The notes beneath the pieces were generated by a model. It did not search any database and was not told the origin of the DNA. It worked only from the letters and a program-made list of their open reading frames with translations. The translations under genes were made by a program, and so were the position numbers. Of a stretch of 21,675 bases of DNA, positions 1 to 7,629 are shown one piece after another; positions within the stretch are counted from its first letter, which is position 1; each line of letters starts with the position of its first letter. The DNA is from Hypsibius dujardini (Eukaryota; Tardigrada; Eutardigrada; Parachela; Hypsibiidae), in assembly GCA_001579985.1 (NCBI GenBank), contig LRSR01002125.1:1-21675 (forward strand), in the 5' to 3' direction.

Positions 1-110
1 TTATATGTATGCATAATATATTAGTATAATATAAATATAGAATATTAAAATATATTAATTATAATTATATTATTAATTATTATAATATTACATGTTATAA
101 CCGCTAAAAC
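1..110. other. AT-rich low-complexity stretch
   Basis: The first ~110 bases are almost only A and T, made of short overlapping words such as ATATTA, TATAAT and TTAATTA. No open frame, RNA gene or clear long inverted repeat is visible. Confidence 0.7.
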
Positions 111-178
111 CTTCGATTGTGATATAAGTAATTAACTCCTTGATGACTGAGTTCAGTTCTGATTTTCTGTTATTTCAG

Positions 179-307
179 CTCACGTCAGAGGGCCGCCATC
201 AACCTGCTGTGACGGGGTTCACCACCCAGGGACTTCCCAAGGAAGCTTTGGTTCTGTCACTGCTTCTGGACGCTCGTGTAGCTGATCTATTTTTATTTTC
301 AAGATGA
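179..307 (+). CDS. Possible terminal exon of an unidentified upstream gene
   Basis: A good acceptor (TTATTTCAG, ending at 178) is followed by 42 open codons and a TGA at 305-307. The base composition is more balanced than in the flanking AT-rich DNA. The product would begin LTSEGRHQP and end LFLFSR. I do not recognise a family, and the rest of the gene would lie left of the window. A chance ORF after a chance acceptor is a real alternative. Confidence 0.22.
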   Translation, partial: LTSEGRHQPAVTGFTTQGLPKEALVLSLLLDARVADLFLFSR

Positions 308-1004
308 TTACTGTCAACAGGTTTAATTGAAACATGTATGTTGCTGGCGGTACTTACGGGCCGCTTCTGCGTAATTTAAGTGTGAAACAGAAAATTGCGG
401 ACACCATTAAATTTATTCGCAAAGCAATTTTGGACAGGACCTCGCTAATAACGTGTACCGGTTCACTTTGACGGCTTTGGGTCTGCCATTCCAAGCAGTC
501 CCGCGCAATTAACGAGTTGTCAGGGGCCTGCACACTCACTGACATTCCAAGGCCCGTAATTAATGTAGGCCTGCAAAAGTCCAGCATTTGGACTGGGTTA
601 CCGCACCCCTTACACCAATCACTCACCTAGGGAAAAGTGTATGCTAAGTTAACCCTGCGTGACCCCTGCATGCATACCCTGCAGTACTGGCCACACGGTA
701 TGCAAGAAGCCGGCGCGCATGGGTCAACTTCGCACCGGGAGGAAAGGTACAGCGCCCCAAATTCGACCCAATAACATAGATGCGCTTATTGATTCTGTGC
801 TTTAATCAAATAATCAGACATGAGCGTCCCATTAAAAAGCATTCCCCAAAAACCAACGTGAAGTTAAGTAAAAGAAACAGTTCATTGATGGACAATTTTT
901 TGTTCTTTCAATTAAAGACAATTGCACACTGTTCTGCCTTTTGACACCTGCAGTGCACGATCGTGCTTAAAGTTAAGGCCCCTTGTGGCTGGTGATGATT
1001 TCAG
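308..1004. other. Flank between possible exon and repeat-protein gene
   Basis: No supported gene. A 90-codon open frame on the minus strand (354-626) has no recognisable motif and is treated as chance. On the minus strand an ATTAAA (plus-strand tttaat at 801-806) lies about 200 bases past the stop of the repeat-protein gene and could be its poly(A) signal. Confidence 0.4.
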
Positions 1005-2579
1005 CTATCCGTTGCTTGCTGCTGGATAGACATACAAGTAAGGCGGGACCGTCGTCGTTGACGCACGGGTGTCGTAAACGAAATTCGAGCCCGGCGCTAC
1101 TGGATTGTAATAATATTGGGCAGCGCTGTAGGCGGGAGCGGAATAGGATGAAGAGGGTGCCGAGTAGGACGGTGGCGACGGTGCAGAATATGTAGCTGGG
1201 CTGTAGCTGGACGTGGGACTGGAGTATGAAGGTACGATGGGGGTTAAGTAGGAGGAGGTAAGGCCGTAATACGCCGGGGCGGAAACAGACGAAGGGTACG
1301 CCGAAGCGGGAGCCGAGTACGAAGCCGCCGGAGCCGGAGAGTACGACGGTGCCGCAGGAGTGTAAGAAGGTTGTGGTGCCTTATACGCCGGAGACGGGGC
1401 GTAATATGATGCCGCGGGTGCCGGAGCTGTGTATGACGGACTTGGAGCGGAATACGGTGCTGGCGACGGAGTGGAATATGATGGAGAGGGTGCGGAATAC
1501 GCAGGAGACAGAGCGGAATACGATGGAGACGGAGCGGAATACGCAGGAGACGGAGCGGAATACGCTGGAGATGGTGCGGAATACGCAGGAGACGGAGCGG
1601 AATACGCTGGAGATGGTGCGGAATACGCAGAAGACGGAGCGGAATACGCAGAAGACGGAGCGGAATACGACGGAGATGGTGCGGAATACGCAGGAGACGG
1701 TGCGGAATACGCAGCAGACGGAGCGGAATAGGCCGGAGATGGCGCAGAATAGGTCGGTGACGGTGCGGAATATGATGGAGACGGAGCGGAGTATGCCGGA
1801 GACGGAGCGGAATAGGTCGGGGCCGGCGCTGAGTATGCTGGTGCAGGAGTGGAGTATGGAGTTGGCGCTGGGGCGGAGTACGGAGCCGGAGCGGAGTACG
1901 AGGCCATGGGCGCTTTGTATGAGGGTGCCGGAGCTGGAGCCGTATAGGACGGTGCAGGAGCCGAATAAGTAGTCATGGGGGCTGAGTACGACGGAGCTGG
2001 CGCAGTATACGAGGAAACTGCCGGCGAGTACATCGGGGTTTTGTAAGCTGGTGCCGGAGCGGAGTAGGCCGGAGTCGGCGCGTAAGTCGGCGAACTGTAC
2101 GGCGCTGGGGCAGTATAACTGGACGGAGAGTAGCTCATTGGAGCAGGTGAGTATGTTGGTGCGGCGTAGTTCGGAGGACTGTAGCTTGGAGAACTATAAC
2201 TCGGAGGACTGTAACTTGGAGGACTGTAACTCGGAGGACTGTAGCTCTGATAGTCATACGGACCAGGGTTGTAGGCGTCGGCCGTGGCGACGGGCACGGG
2301 CACGGGAATGTAATTACCGGTTCCTCCGTTGACCTGCAGAAGGTAGCCGATCAACTGAGGACTGCCAACGCTGACCTGCGGGGAGTAGCCGTAGGTGTAG
2401 GGGGACGGCGAGGCGTAGGACGCAATAGGGATTTGGTAACTGTTGTACTGTGTGCCTGCCGGGTAGATGGGCGAGAAGATTCCCGCATTTTGACCGAGGA
2501 CTTTCAAACACAGATCAAATAATGCGATCAAAAATGTCCCGGTTGCACACGAAAAGGGAGAAAATTGCCGCTTCAGCAT
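1005..2579 (-). CDS. Secreted Tyr-Ser-Ala-Pro repeat protein (cuticle/silk/matrix-like)
   Basis: The open frame runs 524 codons from ATG 2577-2579 (A at -3) to TAG 1005-1007. The frame is open further upstream, but the extension starts with GTG, so I chose the first ATG that precedes a hydrophobic leader. Residues 1-30 have a basic start (MLKRQ) and a hydrophobic core (GTFLIALFDLCL), consistent with a signal peptide cut near VLG/QNAG. Residues ~35-110 are a Tyr/Pro/Val-rich non-repeat segment. SYSPP units follow, then a long array of the heptad YSAPSPA/S/T, and finally a Tyr/Ala/Pro-rich tail ending YPAASNG. There are almost no cysteines after the leader and no enzymatic motif. By analogy with Tyr/Pro-rich cuticular, eggshell and silk-like proteins it is probably extracellular and structural; that is inference from composition. 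A single coding exon is assumed, and an intron near the signal peptide cannot be excluded. Confidence 0.78.
   Translation of the reverse strand: MLKRQFSPFSCATGTFLIALFDLCLKVLGQNAGIFSPIYPAGTQYNSYQIPIASYASPSPYTYGYSPQVSVGSPQLIGYLLQVNGGTGNYIPVPVPVATADAYNPGPYDYQSYSPPSYSPPSYSPPSYSSPSYSPPNYAAPTYSPAPMSYSPSSYTAPAPYSSPTYAPTPAYSAPAPAYKTPMYSPAVSSYTAPAPSYSAPMTTYSAPAPSYTAPAPAPSYKAPMASYSAPAPYSAPAPTPYSTPAPAYSAPAPTYSAPSPAYSAPSPSYSAPSPTYSAPSPAYSAPSAAYSAPSPAYSAPSPSYSAPSSAYSAPSSAYSAPSPAYSAPSPAYSAPSPAYSAPSPAYSAPSPSYSALSPAYSAPSPSYSTPSPAPYSAPSPSYTAPAPAASYYAPSPAYKAPQPSYTPAAPSYSPAPAASYSAPASAYPSSVSAPAYYGLTSSYLTPIVPSYSSPTSSYSPATYSAPSPPSYSAPSSSYSAPAYSAAQYYYNPVAPGSNFVYDTRASTTTVPPYLYVYPAASNG
1430..1840 (-). repeat. 21-bp coding minisatellite (heptad YSAPSPx)
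   Basis: Within the repeat-protein gene a 21-base unit (plus-strand form close to GCGGAATACGCAGGAGACGGA) recurs about 18-19 times with small substitutions. Each unit encodes Tyr-Ser-Ala-Pro-Ser-Pro-(Ala/Ser/Thr). Because the unit is a multiple of three and lacks stops in several frames, long open frames also appear on the opposite strand; these are by-products. Looser units extend the periodicity on both sides. Confidence 0.9.
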
Positions 2580-3325
2580 AGTTAAAAATAAAAAATGAAT
2601 AAAGAGTTTGGAAGAGGCACGCTTTGAAGAATTCAACGAAGATGCCCTTGATGGTGAATTTTCAAGCGGATGTGGATTATGCTTTTCGCTCGCACTCACT
2701 CGGCCTTGTACTATAATTGAGAGTGTGTTGTTTCACTTTTCTTTTCTCTTTTGAAAATGTAATGTGTCTGTTCGATGATCTCTGAGCTGCTTGAGTTGTG
2801 CAGTCGTTGTTTTTGTATTAATAATGACAAGTTTTAACAGTCACCCAGTATTCACGTTTTAGTTTATAACAGTCAAGATCAAACTTAGTCGTTGACCCAT
2901 ATTCGTGTGCCGGTGATCCCTTAGGCTGCAGTCGGATAGGCTGTTCGCTTATCGGCGCATCGGCTGCGGTACTTATCAAGTATCAGTTAGGCAGCGGAAG
3001 GTTTGGTAGTACCGTCCGAAATTTTGTCGTACAAAAAAGAAAAGACGATTTGGCTTTCGGGTGAGCATGATGACTAAATACCAGGGTTGATTGGGTAGGC
3101 ATATATATACAGGAAGTAATATTGAATAGTTTAATTAATTCTGTACTCTACAATAACGATAAAGTGATGTTTAAATAATTTTATCTCTATAACTAAAGTA
3201 GCGTGTACGTGTAAAATGGCCAATGCTTCGACTAACTTATATATTCGGGCCTAAAATTGAATTATGCATATAAATTCAATTTTGGATGAAAAGTATTGAA
3301 TAGTACTGTAGTAAGGGTTGCCCAG
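2580..3325. other. Upstream region of repeat-protein gene, no other gene seen
   Basis: No supported coding feature. On the minus strand a TATAGTA word lies at about 2708-2714. A start site ~30 bases downstream would fall near 2685, inside the GTG-initiated extension, which agrees with initiation at the ATG at 2579. The rest is AT-rich unique-looking sequence. Confidence 0.35.
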
Positions 3326-3468
3326 ATGTTTGTCTGCGAGTCTTCAAGCACTACATCAAGACGTGTTCCGTTTGGGTCTTGAACCGAATGACTGAAAAGC
3401 CCTATGAAACAACGCCCTTCGACTTGCTAGAAAATACTGATGATCATGAAGAAGGGTTACGTCGGTGA
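3326..3468 (+). other. Exon-like open segment, unidentified
   Basis: After a possible acceptor (TTGCCCAG, ending 3325) 46 codons stay open to TGA 3466-3468, with protein-like composition (for example VFKHYIKTCSVWVL, then KPYETTPFDLLEN and DDHEEGLRR). No family is recognised and no partner exon was found on this strand. It could be a terminal exon, a decayed gene fragment, or chance. Confidence 0.2.
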
Positions 3469-3891
3469 AACTTTTACTGGCCTATGGTTCCCGAGGAGTA
3501 GGGAGGACTCTCAAAAAGGGGAAAAAACGCAGTAATCTTTAGTGTTCAATAATGGGTAATTACTGTAGTATTTCTGTACGCAAAGAATTCATGGACCAAC
3601 CCAAGTGCAACAGGCTAGTACTGTACATGGGAAAACGAGAAGATTGCACCTTCAGTCATTTTCTCTGCAGGATTATTACGATGTAGCCGTCGTGTCCATA
3701 AGAGTGTCAGGCAAACAATTTGGGGTTCGAAATTAAAATTTTGAAACAGAACTAAAACAAAAAAGAGTGAAAACCAACGCTCAAAAGGCGTACCTGAAAA
3801 ACAAAACGGAAACGTAAACTTCGGAAGTTTCTGAAGAAAACAAGCCATAACCGTCTGGTCTGCCAGTTCTCAACAGGAAGTTCTGAATCTC
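3469..3891. other. Intergenic, 3' flank of the receptor-like gene
   Basis: No gene supported. A 77-codon open frame on the minus strand (3615-3848) is Phe/Leu-rich with no motif and looks like chance. Confidence 0.35.
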
Positions 3892-4931
3892 TCATCGGTG
3901 GCCCGTGGCATTAATTACTCTGTGTGCCACTTTCTCGAGTACTTTTAGATTGGTCTGAAATCTGCTGCCATCGAAGGGCCCCTCAAAAGAGTCAGAAGCA
4001 ATGTCCCCGTCGTAACCGCTGCTGTGGTGTGTTCTGACTCTCTGGCTTCCACAATCAAGTCGACTTTGTGAGAGACAGACCGTCGATAGCGAGCCCAGAC
4101 GAAGGTGAGCCAGTCCGTTCTGCTCGCACCACATGCGGTATATGAAACGCCAACAGAAGTTTACATACTTTCTCCTAACTGAAAAGAAAAGCAAAGGTAT
4201 GCAATAGGGATACTATTAATTTGTATATTTTCAGGCAAATCAGAAACAGACAAACAGGCAGACAGACAGACAGTCGAACAGACAAACAGACAAACAAACA
4301 AACAGACAGAACCATCGACATACCAACAGACCAACAACCCAACAGACCAACAGACAGACAGACAGACAAACAGACAAACGGGCAGGCAGGCGAAGACAGC
4401 TCTCAAAGCAGACATCGACTTTGTATTAACCTTCGACCGAAGACCAAGAAATTTTAGCACCGCGTTCTGCAGGATGAAACCTTGCCCTTGAATTTCTCTG
4501 GTGCACTAAAATGGTTACGCGAATAATTTCGTTCACACTCGGATGCATGCTTTCCATATAAGTCGTCCATCTTGCAAATGTCTGAAATGGCGGAGACACC
4601 ATGTCTTCAGAGTTATATGCCCAAAATGCGTGTGTTCAGTTGTTACTTACGCACTTTTTCGCGTGGAAACAGCAAAGACCTCAAAATATGGATCGAATAA
4701 CAAACAGTCAATATTCCCGCGAACTCTATGAACTGCCTATGGGCGCGACTGATATCGGACGTCAACAAAGGTACAATCAGAAAAAAGATATTGTAGAAGA
4801 TCGGTATCAGCGCGGTTAAAGCAACCGATCGATGAAACGCGATCACTTCATTGTCAGTAAAGTAAAAGAATCGCAGCATCGACCACTGCAACGTTCTTTT
4901 TTTCCAAGATTTCATTGTTGTAGGGAAAACC
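3892..4931 (-). CDS. Last two exons of a probable seven-transmembrane receptor (partial)
   Basis: Two minus-strand exons join in frame. The penultimate exon ends at 4651 with a strong donor (C|GTAAGT). Its acceptor is either TAG at 4932 or CAG at 4886. The last exon runs 4178 to TGA 3892-3894 after TTTTCAG. The junction codon is C|TT, phase 1. The penultimate exon encodes two hydrophobic helices, ALIPIFYNIFFLIVPLL and ILTVCYSIHILRSLLF, separated by a polar loop, then PREKV. The last exon opens with a basic stretch (RRKYVNFCWRF) and a polar tail of about 94 residues. Helix, short loop, helix and basic cytoplasmic tail is the layout of TM6, loop, TM7 and C-tail in rhodopsin-like GPCRs; canonical NPxxY is not evident. 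A further segment at ~4960-5070 (minus) with a hydrophobic stretch could be another exon. Upstream exons with TM1-4 were not found, so this may be a fragment. Confidence 0.42.
4245..4391. repeat. CAGA-type microsatellite with degenerate units
   Basis: Imperfect tandem CAGA/CAAA/CCAA tetranucleotides (ACAGACAAACAGACAGAC-like). It lies inside the intron between the two receptor-like exons. Long Cys/Leu/Val or Thr/Asp/Arg/Gln readings across it are repeat artefacts. Confidence 0.9.
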
Positions 4932-5086
4932 CTACGATTTCGTGGATATACACTTGAAGTTGTTTAAATCAGCCAATACACCAGTACTAGCACAAACCAT
5001 AGCGTATCCATGGAAATTCGAATCTGCCTGGCAAGTTGCGACTGTTCAGTTGACGTTCTGGCTCCATTGACGGCGTGATTATTTTA

Positions 5087-5087
5087 C

Positions 5088-5144
<57 letters not shown>

Positions 5145-5153
5145 GCCTGCCTG
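5087..5153. repeat. (TCTG)n microsatellite
   Basis: A nearly perfect run of about 16 CTGT/TCTG tetranucleotides ending in TGCC variants. Confidence 0.95.
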
Positions 5154-5159
5154 TATGCA

Positions 5160-6290
5160 TGCCTGCCTCCCCACATCAAAAATCAGTTCTGAATGTTACA
5201 TGTGTCCGCTAAAGCCAACAAGCGGATTGATTGTTCGTCTAAAGCAAAGGCAAGTGAACACTCAAAACGGAAGGAGTCAGCAAACGGTGAAGCCGGCACA
5301 TCGGCACACTTTGAAAAAGAATATGCCACTTATTTGCTTGGGAGAGGAACCCACAACTGTAACGGCAAGGCCCGCCCTGCTCGTGCACACTTTTGTATTG
5401 ACATACTGTACTTGCTTGCACGGTGGAAATTTGCTTTGTCAGCGAACCCTACTTACAAAAGAAAGATCCGCACTTATTTTGCAGATGACGTTCCATGCAT
5501 TGCTTTACCGTTCCTTTTTGTTGAAACTTTTGAGCTAACGTTCTATGCGATATTGGAATCGAATGTGAGAGTACCAGGCCAGCCGGGACGCCTTCTGATG
5601 CTACCGTTGCAGACATAACCTTCAAAGGAAATGCATCATGTCTGTAAAAGATGTACGCATACATCACAGGCAGATACTGAGAAAAAACCGCCTCGCCCAC
5701 AAAACATCGTCACCCTTTTCGCTGTTTCTTTTCGTTGCAAAATTTGGTCTGAAGGATGTTGACAGACACTGTCATCATTGTATATGTGAGTGTATATACC
5801 CTCAACGTGCAAACTAATAATATCGACTCGCATGCATGGTGTGTCAGCTCGCCATTCACGTCCAAAAGAATACCTGTGTGTGATGCATTGTACGTGCGCA
5901 CAGAGCGTGTACTCATCAGACTGTGTAGGGAATGGTTTGTGCCTAGGCCCGCGAAAAACACAATTAATTATCCAGTGCGTGTGCAGTTTAATAAGGGCCT
6001 TTTCAAGTGCACTAACCCCTCCACGATATATACATATATATGTATGTTATTATTCAGTATATATTCAGCCCTATACAAACAGTCTGTCCGTCGTGTTCCA
6101 TTTCAAATTAAAGTCCAATATTTGGCAGGGCCGATTTTAATGGGTGCGGCGCGCGTTGCAGTAAGCGGAGAACACCCGCGACTGAATTTTGCAACAAACA
6201 AGTTCGCTGAAAGACTTTCCCTCTCTCGCTCCCCTGGTATGTATGTCTCTCCTCATATCTTTTCATCATCCGAGCTCACGCGGGATGCTA
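5160..6290. other. Gene-poor region with unassigned open frames
   Basis: Several overlapping open frames occur on both strands: 141 codons at 5193-5618 (+), 189 codons at 5756-6325 (+), and 83 codons at 5449-5700 (-). None shows a motif, signal or repeat I recognise, and they conflict with one another. The 5' exons of the minus-strand receptor-like gene should lie here if it is intact, but no transmembrane-rich exon was convincing. Confidence 0.3.
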
Positions 6291-6303
6291 TTCGTGGATC
6301 TTC

Positions 6304-6311
6304 TATAAATA
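6304..6311 (+). promoter_or_regulatory. TATA box candidate (TATAAATA)
   Basis: A consensus TATAAATA sits just downstream of a GC-richer stretch. About 76 bases further is ATG 6387-6389, four codons, and a strong donor (GAG|GTAAGC, intron starting 6400). This looks like a core promoter plus a short first exon, but no acceptor partner could be assigned. It may serve a gene whose later exons I missed, or an alternative 5' exon of glutathione synthetase. Confidence 0.3.
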
Positions 6312-6411
6312 TATGCAGTGCATGACAAAAAAACGTCAGAACAGCAAGGCTTCTTCCGCCTTACAATTTAGCTGGACGTACAGTGTATGAAAGAGCGAGG
6401 TAAGCTACCTG

Positions 6412-6957
6412 GTATGGGACGAATTTACTGTTCTAACATGGCAGGGATTTTGCTTATTAGGTATTAACTACATTTGATATGGCCGGAAAAGCCGCTTTTG
6501 GAAAGAGTGAAAACTGCAAGGCCGATTTTGTTGAAATAAATCGGAGGAGGACATAGCAAAAATAACGCGCTCTCACTTCTGTAATTCTGCTGATATTAAT
6601 CAGAGTAGGAAATACATTTGTATCTCTCTTCATTATTGGTCATTTAGGTCCGGTCATTTTATATTTGCTGCTCGTAAAGGTTTATTGTAACAGCTTCAAT
6701 ATTTAAGATTAATTTGGATTTGAGAAGATATGTATCGCATGTCGAATGCTAGAAACAAAAAGCACAAAAGTATTAACTACAGCACATTTAAAGGGGCCCA
6801 TGTCGAACGAAGTTTTTACTGCCATTTAAGAACAAAATCTTCTATGAATCGGAATAAAAAATTGATTAATTAATGACTGCTCCTTGTTAATTTTCGAATA
6901 TTGAACGCCCATTAGATGTTTTCATCTTGTCCCTCCACTATTATACAGTAATTTAGA
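6412..6957. other. AT-rich region without supported gene
   Basis: Unique-looking AT-rich sequence. No open frame, RNA gene or repeat of note. It would be intronic if the candidate first exon just upstream is real. Confidence 0.4.
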
Positions 6958-6959
6958 AT

Positions 6960-6988
6960 GACAGACATACAGACAGACAGACATGCAC

Positions 6989-7048
<60 letters not shown>

Positions 7049-7087
7049 TCAGACAGACAAACAGACAGACAAACAGACAGACAGACA
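6960..7087. repeat. (CAGA)n microsatellite
   Basis: Tandem CAGA units (about 30) with a few CAAA and CAGT variants. Open frames of Thr/Asp/Arg/Gln across it are artefacts. Confidence 0.95.
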
Positions 7088-7487
7088 ATCATATACAGTT
7101 GTGGTTCATGGCTGGCAGTACACTGGTTGGGGGGGGGGAGGGGGTATCGGTACTCAAACTGTTCCGTCCCACAACCTTCACCTCAGGCATTGCGCGCGAA
7201 CCGAACGCACCCACTACTTTTTTGATAGTACTCTCGTATATGCGTGTATTTGTCTAGAGACCGCAGTACATTAACTTTCCATTCCCTCGAACACCGAGGC
7301 GTTGCGTTTTTATTACTTGTACTAGCTGTGCATGTGCGTACCCGTGCATATTGGAGAAGATTCCGCTATGACTTTACGTGGCTCCCGCGCACTTCTCTCT
7401 CATCCCTCGATCTGCGCGTGGGTACCCGAGCTCGCTCGATCTTGGGTTTCCGAATCGATATTTCGGGTACTCCGTGTACATACTCTG

Positions 7488-7496
7488 TATATATAT
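7488..7496 (+). promoter_or_regulatory. Possible TATA element upstream of glutathione synthetase
   Basis: TATATATAT lies about 135 bases before ATG 7630. A start ~30 bases downstream would leave a 5' UTR of roughly 110 bases. The 7090-7480 flank contains a G9 run near 7130 and GC-richer DNA without a convincing gene. The evidence is position only. Confidence 0.28.
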
Positions 7497-7629
7497 GTGC
7501 AATCAGCTGTGTGTGTATGTGTGGGTTTCAGCTGCTGTTCACTCCTTTCTGCGGAGGCCTTTTAACCACTCTTCCCCCTGACTGACAGAGAAGCGATAAC
7601 CAGAGACCGCCTAGAGACAGACACCAACC

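Noticed and set aside
1349-1972. 207-codon and 100-codon open frames on the plus strand (ERNT/EYAGDG repeats)
   Set aside because: They are antisense readings of the 21-bp minisatellite in the repeat-protein gene. The minus-strand frame has the signal-peptide-like start, extends over the non-repeat regions and has a sensible composition.
2580-2699. Extension of the repeat protein by 40 residues to 2699
   Set aside because: The extension begins with GTG, not ATG. The ATG at 2579 directly precedes the hydrophobic leader.
5756-6325. 189-codon open frame on the plus strand, overlapping a 116-codon frame
   Set aside because: No motif, no helix pattern, no repeat; overlapping frames on both strands of similar quality. 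A chance ORF is the simplest reading, although its length is notable.
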